In this document: positions 17,094 to 26,206 of the stretch, piece by piece | Numbering within the stretch: the first letter of the stretch is position 1 | How the letters are laid out: the number at the start of each line of letters is the position of its first letter | Origin: Rugosibacter sp. | GTDB taxonomy: Bacteria > Pseudomonadota > Gammaproteobacteria > Burkholderiales > Rhodocyclaceae | Direction: 5' to 3' | Length of the DNA stretch: 64,000 nucleotides | NCBI GenBank assembly: GCA_004322535.1 | Contig: SCUZ01000087.1 | Coordinates: 1 to 64,000, forward strand | Program-made: the position numbers and the translations under genes | Notes under the pieces: generated by a model | What the model was told of the DNA's origin: nothing | Database searches by the model: none | The model's input: the letters and a program-made list of their open reading frames with translations, nothing else

Positions 17094-19228
17094 AGCTGGC
17101 GCTCATTCTGGCCGCCGCCTTAGCCGCGGTGCTGCTTTTTCTACTCGCATTTACCTCGGGCAACACCGCCTTCTTTGCGCAGTATTACCCTTGGCTATTG
17201 GCGTTGAATGGGCTCGCCGCGCTGGGCATGCTGGTTATGATCGCGGTCCAGCTTATTCACTTGCGGCGCGATTTTAAAGCAGGTGTTTTTGGCGCACGGC
17301 TCAAATCCCGCCTGCTGGTGATGCTGGCCTTGATGGCCGTGCTGCCAGGTGCGCTGGTGTATGCCGTCTCCATGCAGTTTGCGGTCAACAGCATCGACTC
17401 CTGGTTTGATGTGCGGGTTGATCGTGCATTGGAAGGCGGGCTGGAGCTTGGTCGTAGCGTGCTCGATAATTTGCAAGGTGATCTGCTGGAAAAAACCCGC
17501 AAAGCCGCCCTTGAGCTTGGCGATAGCCAGATGCCACAAAGCGTTGAATCCGTATCGAGCCAACTCAATCGTCTGCGTGAACAAATGGGAGCAGGCACGG
17601 CCACATTGCTGATGCTCTCCGGCCAAACCATCGCCAGCAGTGTGGGGGACTTGAACAACCTCTTGCCACAGGTGCCCAGCACCAACCAGTTGCGCAGTGC
17701 ACGCAGCGGACGCGGCCTCGCGCTGGTGAGTGAAGATACCGAAGGCCTGACGATCCGCACGCTCGTACCCGTGATTGCCAACACGACACATCTGCTCGAA
17801 TTTGAACCACGCATTCTGCAATTTACCCAACGGGTTCCTGCGGCGATTGCTAAAAATGCCAGCAATGCTGAAGCGGGTTACCGTAATTATCAAGAGCTGC
17901 AATTAGGCCGCAGTGGTCTTAAGCGCATTTACACGCTGACTTTGACGCTTACCTTGATGCTGGCCTTGTTCGCGGCTGTCGCGCTGGCCTTTCTTCTTGC
18001 CGAACGCTTGGCGCAACCGCTGCTGATACTCGCGGAAGGCACGCGTGCGGTGTCAGCGGGCGATTTCACCCCGCGCACGATCATTGAAACCTCTGATGAG
18101 CTGGGGCTTCTGACGCGGTCGTTCAACAACATGACTCGCCAATTGAGCGAAGCCCGCGCAGAAGCTGATCTTCAGCGCGAAAAAACCGAAGCTGCACAAG
18201 CCTATCTGGAAAGTGTGCTGGGCAATTTATCTGCCGGCGTGCTTGCGTTCAGCACGGATTTCCATTTGCGCGCAGCGAACCGTGGCGCGCTCACCATTTT
18301 GCATGATGATCTGGCGGCATTTGAAAAAATACCGCTCTCTGATTGGCCGCGTCATCACACACTGGCGATGACCATCATTGAGGCCTTTACCCGGCATGGC
18401 GACGAATGGCAGCAGCAACTTGACCTGACGCATGATGATCATGCACCGCAAACGCTGCTTATCCGCGGCACCGCGCTACCGGCGACGGGTGGTGGTGGGT
18501 TTGTCGTGGTGTTTGACGACATCACTCGTCTCATCTCGGCACAACGCTCTGCCGCCTGGGCTGAAGTTGCACAGCGCCTGGCGCATGAAATCAAAAACCC
18601 GCTCACGCCCATTCAATTATCAGCCGAGCGCTTGCAAATGAAGCTCGGTACGATGCTGGATGCGCCTTCCCGCGCATTACTTGACCGTGCCACCCACACC
18701 ATCATTACCCAAGTGGAAGCGCTCAAAAGCATGGTGAATAATTTCCGTGATTACGCACGCACGCCCCCCCCGCAGCTCGCCGAAGTGGATTTATACGCGC
18801 TGGTTATCGACGTACTGGCGCTGTACGAAAATACATCGACCCAATTCACCGTCTCACCAGCGCCGACTTTCGCGAATGTTCTTGCAGACATCAATCAAAT
18901 GCGCCAGGTGCTGCATAATCTGTTCGCCAATGCGCAAGATGCACTGGCAAGCGTCGCGCAACCGCGCATCGATATTCGCATCGAGCAAGACAAACACCGC
19001 ATGCGCCTCACCTTGCACGATAACGGCGCAGGCTTTTCACCCCAAATGCTGGCACGCGCATTTGAACCGTATGTCACCACCAAAACCAAGGGCACCGGTT
19101 TGGGTTTGGCAATTGTGAAAAAAATCATTGATGACCATGGTGGAGAAATTCGCCTGGCTAACCACGATGGCGGCGAAGTCAGCTTGTGGCTGCTCGTCGC
19201 CAGTGGCAAGAAAACAACCTCGGAATAA
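17090..19228 (+). CDS. ntrY: Sensor histidine kinase NtrY
   Basis: 712-residue membrane sensor kinase. It has two hydrophobic hairpins at the N-terminus, a periplasmic sensor loop, a further transmembrane segment followed by HAMP (ERLAQPLLILAEGTRAVSAGDF), and a PAS-like region. The HisKA phosphoacceptor motif LAHEIKNPLTPIQLSAERL and the HATPase motifs LHNLFANAQDAL, DNGAGF and TKGTGLGLAIVKKI follow. The start is the ATG at 17090 overlapping the DUF4390 stop; an upstream in-frame start would precede the first membrane segment by 25 polar residues. It pairs with ntrX. NtrYX systems in relatives respond to nitrogen or redox state; the signal here is unknown. Confidence 0.94.
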   Translation: MKLALILAAALAAVLLFLLAFTSGNTAFFAQYYPWLLALNGLAALGMLVMIAVQLIHLRRDFKAGVFGARLKSRLLVMLALMAVLPGALVYAVSMQFAVNSIDSWFDVRVDRALEGGLELGRSVLDNLQGDLLEKTRKAALELGDSQMPQSVESVSSQLNRLREQMGAGTATLLMLSGQTIASSVGDLNNLLPQVPSTNQLRSARSGRGLALVSEDTEGLTIRTLVPVIANTTHLLEFEPRILQFTQRVPAAIAKNASNAEAGYRNYQELQLGRSGLKRIYTLTLTLTLMLALFAAVALAFLLAERLAQPLLILAEGTRAVSAGDFTPRTIIETSDELGLLTRSFNNMTRQLSEARAEADLQREKTEAAQAYLESVLGNLSAGVLAFSTDFHLRAANRGALTILHDDLAAFEKIPLSDWPRHHTLAMTIIEAFTRHGDEWQQQLDLTHDDHAPQTLLIRGTALPATGGGGFVVVFDDITRLISAQRSAAWAEVAQRLAHEIKNPLTPIQLSAERLQMKLGTMLDAPSRALLDRATHTIITQVEALKSMVNNFRDYARTPPPQLAEVDLYALVIDVLALYENTSTQFTVSPAPTFANVLADINQMRQVLHNLFANAQDALASVAQPRIDIRIEQDKHRMRLTLHDNGAGFSPQMLARAFEPYVTTKTKGTGLGLAIVKKIIDDHGGEIRLANHDGGEVSLWLLVASGKKTTSE
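18847..18872 (+). repeat. 26-bp dispersed motif (ntrY)
   Basis: CACCGTCTCACC then AGCGCCGACTTTCG; encodes TVSPAPTF, a different frame from the rsmB copy. Confidence 0.75.
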
Positions 19229-19230
19229 AT

Positions 19231-20466
19231 ATGTCAAAAATACTCATAATCGATGATGAAGTGGGCATTCGCGAGCTGCTCTCGGAAATTTTGCGCGATG
19301 AGGGCCATGACGTTGTACTCGCAGAAAATGCCGTCAGCGCTAAAATCGCACGCGCCGAGGCACAACCCGATTTGATTCTGCTTGATATCTGGATGCCGGA
19401 AGTCGACGGCATCAGCCTGCTCAAGGAATGGGCAGCACATGGCCAGCTCAATGTGCCCGTCGTGATGATGTCCGGCCATGCCACCATTGATACGGCAGTC
19501 GAAGCCACGCGCATTGGCGCGCTGGATTTTCTGGAAAAACCCATCGGCATGCAAAAACTCTTGCAGACCGTAAAAAAAGCGCTTGAGCGCGGTACCCGCA
19601 AGCAGCGCAGCGGGTTATCGCTCGCCGCCTTTACCCGCCCAGGCGTGTTGCGTGATTTAAAACAGCGCTTCGAGCAATTGCTCGCCAGCAGCCCTTCATT
19701 GCTGCTGCGCTCGGCCCCGGGTGGCATCGTTGAGCTTGTTGCACTCACCGCGCAGACGACTAACAAACCCGTGCTTGATCTGGCCAGTGAATTCGAGCCA
19801 CTCGAAGTGGAAAAACTTGAATCGCTCAAAGAGGGCTTGTTGTGGTGCGAAGAACTGTCACGACTTAATCGTTTGCAGCAGAAAAATCTGTGTTTTGCCG
19901 CCGAACGATTAACCAGGTATCAGTTGCGCCTGGTGGTTGGCACCATACACGACCCAACCAGCCTGATCGCGCAGGGATGGGAAGAAGGCATTGTCAAAAT
20001 ACTGTTCGAGTCAGTGTTGGGAGTGCCTGCCCTGAAGGAACTCAAAGAGGAAGTGCCGGATATTGCCACGCACTTGTTGAGCTTTTTGACTGAAGAAGAA
20101 GCCGTGCCCTTGCGGCGCTTTACCACCGGCGCTTTAAATGCCTTGCGCCATCGTGCCTGGGTCGAGGGTTATCCAGCACTTCGTGCGGCCGTGAAATCAC
20201 TCGCCGTGGCAGCGCTGGATGAAGAGATTTCCGCCGAAGAAGTGCGTCAGCTACTCACCCCTGCAGGTGAGCCTGATCAAGTAAACCAACAACTCAACCC
20301 GGAAATTATCCAGCAGCCCTTGCGCGAAGCGCGCGAAGCTTTCGAGCGCATTTACTTCTTGCATCATCTCGCAGAAGTTGATGGCAACATGGTGCGTCTG
20401 GCAGAAAAAACCGGCCTTGAGCGCACACATCTTTATCGCAAATTAAAAGACTTGGGCTTGCGCTAA
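19231..20466 (+). CDS. ntrX: NtrX-type response regulator, degenerate AAA+ domain
   Basis: 411 residues. The receiver domain (1-120) is intact: D8-D9, phosphoacceptor D52 in LLDIWMP, S81 and K103. The middle region (about 130-330) is recognisable as a sigma-54 activator AAA+ domain by its C-terminal landmark VPALKELKEEVPDIATHLL. However, the Walker A motif GESGTGKE is replaced by RSAPGGIVE, the Walker B aspartates read LLWCEEL, and no GAFTGA loop exists. A Fis-type helix-turn-helix ends the protein (NMVRLAEKTGLERTHLYRKLKDLGL). It should bind DNA but cannot hydrolyse ATP or remodel sigma-54 polymerase. It starts 2 bases after the ntrY stop. Confidence 0.88.
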   Translation: MSKILIIDDEVGIRELLSEILRDEGHDVVLAENAVSAKIARAEAQPDLILLDIWMPEVDGISLLKEWAAHGQLNVPVVMMSGHATIDTAVEATRIGALDFLEKPIGMQKLLQTVKKALERGTRKQRSGLSLAAFTRPGVLRDLKQRFEQLLASSPSLLLRSAPGGIVELVALTAQTTNKPVLDLASEFEPLEVEKLESLKEGLLWCEELSRLNRLQQKNLCFAAERLTRYQLRLVVGTIHDPTSLIAQGWEEGIVKILFESVLGVPALKELKEEVPDIATHLLSFLTEEEAVPLRRFTTGALNALRHRAWVEGYPALRAAVKSLAVAALDEEISAEEVRQLLTPAGEPDQVNQQLNPEIIQQPLREAREAFERIYFLHHLAEVDGNMVRLAEKTGLERTHLYRKLKDLGLR

Positions 20467-20500
20467 ACCCGACTTCACTTGTTATTGACATAGCCCTGGC

Positions 20501-20537
20501 TTGTATTTGAGTTGTATTTGGCATGTGGTGCGATAAT
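20501..20537 (+). promoter_or_regulatory. Candidate hemE promoter with tandem 9-mer
   Basis: TTGTATTTG occurs twice at 11-bp spacing (20501-20509 and 20512-20520), one helical turn apart. A TTGAGT (20508-20513) and GATAAT (20532-20537) pair with an 18-bp spacer fits a sigma-70 promoter 29 bases before the hemE ATG. The tandem 9-mers overlap the -35 element and could be an operator. No experimental support. Confidence 0.4.
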
Positions 20538-20565
20538 TCCATTTTTCCCTTGCCAAAATTTTTCC

Positions 20566-21636
20566 ATGGCCCGCCCCAAGAACGATACTTTTTTACGCGC
20601 ATTGCTGCGCGAACCTGTGCCCCACACACCCGTCTGGCTCATGCGCCAAGCTGGGCGGTATCTGCCGGAATACAACGAAACACGGCGCCGGGCGGGCAGC
20701 TTTCTTAATTTATGCAAAAATCCTCAGCTTGCCTGCGAAGTCACCCTGCAGCCACTGGCACGCTTTGATCTGGATGCCGCCATTTTGTTCTCAGACATTT
20801 TGACCGTGCCAGATGCCATGGGTTTGGGGCTGTATTTTGCTGACGGCGAAGGGCCGAAGTTCGAGCGCCCGCTACGTAACGAGTGGGAAATTCGCGATCT
20901 CACCGCACCCGACCCCAATGTTCATTTGCGCTATGTCATGGATGCGGTTGCAGAAATTCGTCGCGCCTTGGGTAACAGCGTGCCCCTTATTGGTTTTTCA
21001 GGCAGCCCTTGGACGCTGGCTTGCTATATGGTGGAAGGTGGTGCCTCGGCTGACTACCGCACCATCAAAACCATGTTGTACGACCGGCCCGATTTACTCC
21101 ATCGCATTCTTGAAATTACCGCCATAGCGGTGGTTAATTATCTGAATGCGCAAATTGAATCCGGCGCCCAGGCTGTCATGATTTTCGATTCTTGGGGCGG
21201 CGTGTTATCCCATGCAGCCTATCGCGAATTTTCGCTCGCTTACATGCAGCGCATTCTGGCTGACCTTAAACGGTCGCATGATGATCAGCGCGTGCCGTGC
21301 ATCGTGTTCACCAAAGGCGGCGGCCAATGGCTGGAAGCCATTGCCGATATAGGGTGTGACGCCGTTGGATTGGATTGGACCACCCATTTAGGCGAAGCCC
21401 GCGCTCGGGTAGGGGGTCGCGTAGCCTTACAGGGCAATTTAGATCCTATGGCATTGTTTGCCTCACCCGAGAAAGTGGCTGCTGAAGCACACCGCGTCAT
21501 GGACCAGTTTGGCGAAGGCACGGGGCACGTGTTTAATTTGGGTCACGGTATCTCACAATTTACCCCGCCTGAAAATGTCAATGTCTTAATTCATGCGGTG
21601 CACAACTATCCGCGACAAGGGTCTTCAGCCGATTGA
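20566..21636 (+). CDS. hemE: Uroporphyrinogen decarboxylase
   Basis: Decarboxylates the four acetate groups of uroporphyrinogen III to give coproporphyrinogen III in haem synthesis. The 356-residue protein has the family signatures [16 protein letters not shown] and [17 protein letters not shown], plus [15 protein letters not shown] and GLDWTT. I chose the ATG at 20566 ([14 protein letters not shown]) rather than the upstream codon at 20512, because family proteins begin here. No strong ribosome binding site is visible. Gene follows ntrX with a separate promoter region. Confidence 0.96.
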   Translation: MARPKNDTFLRALLREPVPHTPVWLMRQAGRYLPEYNETRRRAGSFLNLCKNPQLACEVTLQPLARFDLDAAILFSDILTVPDAMGLGLYFADGEGPKFERPLRNEWEIRDLTAPDPNVHLRYVMDAVAEIRRALGNSVPLIGFSGSPWTLACYMVEGGASADYRTIKTMLYDRPDLLHRILEITAIAVVNYLNAQIESGAQAVMIFDSWGGVLSHAAYREFSLAYMQRILADLKRSHDDQRVPCIVFTKGGGQWLEAIADIGCDAVGLDWTTHLGEARARVGGRVALQGNLDPMALFASPEKVAAEAHRVMDQFGEGTGHVFNLGHGISQFTPPENVNVLIHAVHNYPRQGSSAD

Positions 21637-22030
21637 ATTTGCAACCCCTTGCGAGACAATCAAATCGACTTGGAACCTGCGTGAAAACCCCACCAGACAA
21701 GCCACTGGGTGAGCCACTAAACCATCAAAATTTAGCGCGTCATGGATGACTTATGCACAAAAACGGCAATTGGGTGATATTAACCACTGCTGGACAGGGT
21801 TTTTCAATAAAATTAATTAACTTATTGTTTTAAAAGAGTTTTATTTTGATCAAATTTTGCACAAATAAGTCAATAGCCTTACAGAGCCATGACTTGACTG
21901 TTTTTCAAGGAGTTTACTCACAAAGTTATCCACAGTTTTTGTGGGTAAGAACTTTTCTCTATTACTACAGCCAGTTGCAACACTTTGACAATATTTTTTC
22001 GAGCTATCGCGAACAACTGATTGATGCATT
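21637..22030. other. AT-rich gap between hemE and priA
   Basis: 394 bases with no convincing gene. A 62-codon frame from a TTG at 21846 overlaps the priA start by 4 bases, but it has no ribosome binding site and no recognisable product. The stretch is much more AT-rich than both neighbours and carries a pair of inverted DnaA-box-like sequences (21926-21948). It presumably contains the priA promoter. Confidence 0.6.
21926..21948. promoter_or_regulatory. Inverted pair of DnaA-box-like sites before priA
   Basis: A perfect DnaA box TTATCCACA (21926-21934) is followed after 5 bases by TGTGGGTAA (21940-21948), whose complement TTACCCACA differs from the box consensus at one base. In RNA the pair would also fold as a 9-bp hairpin with one G-U pair, so a structural role is the alternative. 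It lies about 80 bases before the priA start. Confidence 0.5.
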
Positions 22031-24037
22031 ATGAGCATCGTCCGTGTTGCCCTTGATCTACCTCTGCCTCGGCTGTTTGATTATCTGGCACCTGAAGCCA
22101 GCACCCGCGATATTGGCTACCGAGTTAGCGTGCCTTTTGGTCGCAATTTACGCATTGGCGTCATTGTCGACTGGATAGCAAATAGTGAACAGCCAATAGA
22201 TAAATTAAAGCCCGTTACCGCAATTTTGCGCGACATACCGCCTTTGCCAACCAATTGGCTAACGCTGTGCGAGTTTTGTGCACGCTATTACCAAGCACCG
22301 CTGGGCGAAGTGATGGCGTTTGCATTGCCGCCCATGCTAAGACGCGGGAAAATACCTCGCCTGAAAAAGATTAAGCTGAGTGTCGCATCAACAACCCCAC
22401 AGGAATCTGAATCAGCGCCGACTCTTCTTTTGCCTTCGTTGTTAGCTGCGCAACAAGCGGCTGTCGAACAGATTGTTAGCGCAACGGCCTTTCAAGCTTT
22501 TTTACTGCACGGGGTTACCGGCAGCGGCAAGACCGAAGTGTATTTACGCGCCATCGAAGCCACCTTGGCGCAAGGGGGTCAAGCGTTGATGCTGGTGCCT
22601 GAAATTGCGCTCACACCACAACTTGAAGGCCGCGTGCGGGCGCGCTTTCCACACACGCATTTGGTTGTTGCCAATAGTAGCGTGGCCGATGCGACGCGCG
22701 CCCGGGGGTTTCTCGATGCACTCGCCGGAGATGCCCGGATTGTGCTCGGTACGCGGCTGGCAATCTTTACGCCACTGCCTCGCCTGCGGCTGATTATTGT
22801 GGATGAGGAGCACGACGCCTCATTCAAGCAGCAAGACGGAGTGCGTTATTCGGCGCGTGACCTGGCCATTTGGCGAGCGCATCAACAAAACTGCCCGATT
22901 GTTCTAGGCTCGGCCACCCCATCACTGGAAAGCTTTCATCATGCCCTGGCCGGACGCTATCGCATGTTGACCTTGCCGTTGCGCGCCGTTGCTGAAGCGC
23001 CGCCTATTGTGCGCACCATCGATACGCGCCGCGAAAAATTGCAGGAAGGCTTAAGTGCTGCGCTCATTGACGCGCTTGAACTACGGCTAGAGCGCGGCGA
23101 ACAAAGCCTGGTGTTCCTGAATCGACGCGGCTACGCCCCCGTGCTGGCATGCCCCGCCTGCGGGTGGATTTCCCGCTGTCAGCATTGCGCTGCCAACCTG
23201 GTGGTGCATCTGGCAGATAAACATTTGCGCTGTCATCATTGCGGATTTGAGACCGCGATTCCTCACGCCTGTCCGGATTGTGGCAATGTCGATTTGCAGC
23301 CTTTTGGACGCGGGACTCAACGGCTTGAAGCAGCGTTGATTGAACGCTTTCCGCAGGCGCGCGTTTTGCGCGTTGACCGTGATTCTGCGAATAGCGCTAA
23401 AAAATGGCAGGCGCTTTTGGCGAGCATTCACGCAGGCGAGGTGGATATTCTGATTGGCACCCAAATGCTGGCCAAAGGGCATGACTTTCCCAAGCTCACT
23501 TTAGTCGGTGCGGTTAGTGCAGATGCAGCACTCTTCGCCGCTGACTTTCGTGCGCCTGAACGACTCTTTGCGCAGCTCATGCAGGTGGGGGGCCGTAGCG
23601 GTCGCGCCGATTTGCCCGGTGAGGTGCTGATACAAACAGAATACCCAACCCATCCGCTGTATCAGGCGCTGATCGATCATGACTACAGCCGGTTTGCACA
23701 GTCTCAGCTCGACGACCGTAAAACAGCGGGCTTTCCCCCGTTCGCATTCCAGGCCATGCTGCGCGCCGAAAGCCCGGCCATGGGTGAGTCAGTCGGCTTT
23801 TTAGCCCAGGCCCGCGGCGTTGCTCAGTCACTTGCCGATAGCCATATCACGCTGTATGACCCCGTACCGATGCGTTTGCATCGCTTGATGGCATTAGAAC
23901 GTGCCCAGTTGCTGGTCGAGTCTGACAACCGCCCCGCGCTACAGCATTTTCTGGCCCAATGGCACACCGCGCTTTACGCCTTAAAACACCCGCGCACGCT
24001 GCGTTGGCATGTGGATGTCGATCCGCTCGAGTTCTAA
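22031..24037 (+). CDS. priA: Primosomal replication restart helicase PriA
   Basis: 668-residue superfamily 2 helicase that reloads the replisome at collapsed forks. Order of parts: the 3'-DNA-binding domain (VALDLPLPRLFDYLAP), Walker A GVTGSGKTEVY, VPEIALTPQL, the DEEH box in IIVDEEHDASFKQQ, then eight cysteines binding two zincs (CPACGW..CQHC..CHHCGF..CPDCG). GTQMLAKGHDFPKLTLVG and the C-terminal SSB/DnaB-interacting part follow. A partial 26-bp repeat core lies in the variable linker before the helicase domain. The start overlaps a short doubtful frame. Confidence 0.96.
   Translation: MSIVRVALDLPLPRLFDYLAPEASTRDIGYRVSVPFGRNLRIGVIVDWIANSEQPIDKLKPVTAILRDIPPLPTNWLTLCEFCARYYQAPLGEVMAFALPPMLRRGKIPRLKKIKLSVASTTPQESESAPTLLLPSLLAAQQAAVEQIVSATAFQAFLLHGVTGSGKTEVYLRAIEATLAQGGQALMLVPEIALTPQLEGRVRARFPHTHLVVANSSVADATRARGFLDALAGDARIVLGTRLAIFTPLPRLRLIIVDEEHDASFKQQDGVRYSARDLAIWRAHQQNCPIVLGSATPSLESFHHALAGRYRMLTLPLRAVAEAPPIVRTIDTRREKLQEGLSAALIDALELRLERGEQSLVFLNRRGYAPVLACPACGWISRCQHCAANLVVHLADKHLRCHHCGFETAIPHACPDCGNVDLQPFGRGTQRLEAALIERFPQARVLRVDRDSANSAKKWQALLASIHAGEVDILIGTQMLAKGHDFPKLTLVGAVSADAALFAADFRAPERLFAQLMQVGGRSGRADLPGEVLIQTEYPTHPLYQALIDHDYSRFAQSQLDDRKTAGFPPFAFQAMLRAESPAMGESVGFLAQARGVAQSLADSHITLYDPVPMRLHRLMALERAQLLVESDNRPALQHFLAQWHTALYALKHPRTLRWHVDVDPLEF
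22412..22427 (+). repeat. 26-bp dispersed motif, partial copy (priA)
   Basis: Right half TCAGCGCCGACTCTTC; encodes ESAPTL in the variable linker of PriA. Confidence 0.5.
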
Positions 24038-24107
24038 CCCGCCATACCGTGCTGTTGCCACACAGTTGACTGCGCTATCATAGCGATTCATTTACTATGT
24101 GCCTATC

Positions 24108-24527
24108 ATGCCCGGCCTAGATCACACCACCCCCAACCCCACCGAAATTACCCTGCACAAAAAATCGTGCATGCTGGAAATTGCCTTTGATGATGGCAGC
24201 CGGTTTCAATTACCAACCGAATTTCTGCGGGTATATAGCCCTTCTGCCGAAGTGCGCGGTCACGGCAAAGGACAGGAAACACTACAAACAGGCAAACGCG
24301 ACGTGGCGATTCTGGCGCTGGAACCGGTAGGCAGTTATGGCATCAAGCCCATGTTCTCGGACGGCCACGATAGCGGCATTTTCTCCTGGGACGTGCTGCA
24401 TTATCTGGGCACTAACCAGTCGGCCCTTTGGACCGATTATCTTGAACGCTTGGCAGTAGCGGGAGCCAATCGTGAGACATCAACACCCAAAGAATCACCC
24501 AACGGCGGATGCGGCAGCCATAAGTGA
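24108..24527 (+). CDS. DUF971 (GBBH-like N-terminal) protein
   Basis: 139-residue protein made of a single DUF971 domain: EITLHKKSCMLEIAFDDGSRF, LPTEFLRVYSPSAEV, VAILALEPVGSYGIKPMFSDGHDSGIFSW and the final LHYLGTNQSALW. The fold matches the N-terminal zinc-binding domain of gamma-butyrobetaine hydroxylase and is often linked to Fe-S assembly, but its role is not known. An alternative GTG start three codons upstream exists. It is followed by ubiE after 9 bases, a common betaproteobacterial pairing. Confidence 0.88.
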   Translation: MPGLDHTTPNPTEITLHKKSCMLEIAFDDGSRFQLPTEFLRVYSPSAEVRGHGKGQETLQTGKRDVAILALEPVGSYGIKPMFSDGHDSGIFSWDVLHYLGTNQSALWTDYLERLAVAGANRETSTPKESPNGGCGSHK

Positions 24528-24536
24528 AAAAATCTC

Positions 24537-25280
24537 ATGACCAATACTCACTTCGGATTTGAAACCGTCGACGAACAAGCCAAGGCACAACGCGTCGCCG
24601 GGGTATTTTCATCCGTTGCAACGAAATACGACATCATGAACGATCTCATGTCCATTGGCTTGCACCGCGTATGGAAAAAATTCGCTGTCGGCATCGCTGC
24701 ACCGCGCTCGGGCGAGCGTGTGCTGGATGTTGCAGGCGGCACGGCGGATCTTTCTTTAGCTTTTGCACGCCATGTGGGTACGCAAACCGAAACCGGCGGA
24801 CAGGTGTGGCTTACCGACATCAATAACGCCATGCTCAGTGGGGGGCGCGACCGTTTGCTGGACGCAGGAATCATTGCGCCCGTGGCGCAATGCGATGCCG
24901 AAAAACTGCCATTTCCTGATAGTTATTTCGACATCGTTACCGTAGCCTTTGGCCTGCGCAACATGACGCATAAAGAGCAGGCGCTGTCTGAAATGTTGCG
25001 CGTATTGCGCCCCGGCGGGCGGCTGCTGGTACTGGAATTTTCCAAGGTATGGGCACCGCTGGAAAAAATTTACGATGCTTATTCATTCAAGCTGCTGCCC
25101 TGGCTTGGTGAAAAAATCGCCGGAGATGCTGCTTCGTATCGTTATTTAGCTGAATCCATCCGCATGCATCCTAATCAAGCAGCGCTAAAGGCCTTAATGG
25201 AACAAGTTGGCTTTGAGCGGGTCGACATATTCAACCTTACTGCGGGCGTCGTCGCCTTGCATCGTGGTTATAAATTTTAA
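24537..25280 (+). CDS. ubiE: Ubiquinone/menaquinone C-methyltransferase UbiE
   Basis: 247-residue S-adenosylmethionine-dependent methyltransferase acting on the benzoquinol ring in ubiquinone synthesis. Signatures are [46 protein letters not shown] and [17 protein letters not shown]. It heads the group ubiE, Tim44-like, ubiJ, which in many relatives continues to ubiB; here ubiB is absent at this position. Confidence 0.97.
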   Translation: MTNTHFGFETVDEQAKAQRVAGVFSSVATKYDIMNDLMSIGLHRVWKKFAVGIAAPRSGERVLDVAGGTADLSLAFARHVGTQTETGGQVWLTDINNAMLSGGRDRLLDAGIIAPVAQCDAEKLPFPDSYFDIVTVAFGLRNMTHKEQALSEMLRVLRPGGRLLVLEFSKVWAPLEKIYDAYSFKLLPWLGEKIAGDAASYRYLAESIRMHPNQAALKALMEQVGFERVDIFNLTAGVVALHRGYKF

Positions 25281-25303
25281 CAATGCTTTTTAAAGGACAA
25301 GCA

Positions 25304-26203
25304 ATGAAGAAACTAATGATGATTTTCTGTGTATCTGTTTTGTGCATGGGCATGCTGGTCGATACCGCCGAGGCCCGGCGCATGGGGGGCGGTAAATCTT
25401 TAGGCATGAATCGATCACCCTCGGTCATGAATCGTGATGCGGCACCCGTAAGGTCAGGCACGCCCACGCAAAATGCAGCGCCGTCGTCTGCTGCCGCACC
25501 TGCGGCGGGTACCCCGCCGCGTGCAGGGATGAGCCGCTGGCTGGGACCGATTGCCGGTCTTGCTGCAGGCATAGGCTTAGCCGCCATGCTGTCGCATTTT
25601 GGCATGGGCGAGGGCGTGGCTAATTTCTTGCTGATCGCCTTGTTAGCCATGGGCGCCATTTTTCTCCTGCGGCGCTTTTTGGGCAGCCGTCCTGCAGGGA
25701 ATACCCTTCTGTATCCTCAGCCTGTTGCGGCAAACCCTGCCGGTCGCCAAGAACCCATGGTTTTTGATGCGCAAAAAATCGGCGCTGGCGATACGGCGGC
25801 ATCTATTGCTGCCCAAGGCACCGCCGGGAATATTCCGGCTGACTTCGATGTGGAAGGCTTTTTACGCCAGGCCAAGCTCAGTTTCGTGCGTTTGCAAGCT
25901 GCCAATGATCGTGGCGATATGGAAGACATCCGTCTGTTTTCCACACCGGAAGTGGCTGCCGAAATACAGCTTCAATTTCAGGAGCGGCAACGCGCTACGC
26001 AGCAAACCGATGTCGTTCAGTTAGCGGCAGACCTGCTGGATGTCTCCATTGAAACTTCACGCTATGTAGCGAGCGTGCGGTTTCATGGACAATTGCGTGA
26101 AGACGCGCAGAATGCGCCCGAGGCTTTTTCCGAGGTGTGGCATCTCGTGAAGCCGCTAAACGGCGCCAGCGGCTGGCAAGTGGCTGGCATTCAGCAAGAC
26201 TAA
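25304..26203 (+). CDS. Tim44-like domain membrane protein
   Basis: 299 residues from the ATG with AAAGGAC upstream; an earlier codon at 25283 is less likely. Residues 1-24 are a signal peptide ending in AEA. A glycine/alanine/proline-rich stretch and two hydrophobic segments (GLAAGIGLAAMLSHFG, LLIALLAMGAIFLLRRFL) follow. The C-terminal Tim44-like domain starts at IPADFDVEGFLRQAKLSFVRLQAANDRGDMEDIR. Function in bacteria is not established; the fold is shared with the mitochondrial import motor subunit. The linker before this domain holds a full 26-bp repeat (peptide KIGAGDTAA). Confidence 0.88.
   Translation: MKKLMMIFCVSVLCMGMLVDTAEARRMGGGKSLGMNRSPSVMNRDAAPVRSGTPTQNAAPSSAAAPAAGTPPRAGMSRWLGPIAGLAAGIGLAAMLSHFGMGEGVANFLLIALLAMGAIFLLRRFLGSRPAGNTLLYPQPVAANPAGRQEPMVFDAQKIGAGDTAASIAAQGTAGNIPADFDVEGFLRQAKLSFVRLQAANDRGDMEDIRLFSTPEVAAEIQLQFQERQRATQQTDVVQLAADLLDVSIETSRYVASVRFHGQLREDAQNAPEAFSEVWHLVKPLNGASGWQVAGIQQD
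25773..25798 (-). repeat. 26-bp dispersed motif (Tim44-like gene)
   Basis: Complement orientation: AAAAAATCGGCGCTGG then CGATACGGCG; encodes KIGAGDTA. Confidence 0.75.
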
Positions 26204-26206
26204 CGC

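Noticed and set aside
18041-18066. Weak resemblance to the 26-bp motif in the ntrY HAMP region
   Set aside because: The encoded AVSAGDF is a normal HAMP sequence and the DNA match is interrupted; not counted as a copy.
19231-20466. ntrX as a pseudogene
   Set aside because: The frame is intact from receiver to helix-turn-helix, and late AAA+ landmarks remain; divergence rather than decay.
21846-22034. 62-codon frame overlapping the priA start by 4 bases
   Set aside because: TTG start, no ribosome binding site, no recognisable product, and it runs through the DnaA-box hairpin; most likely chance in an AT-rich gap.
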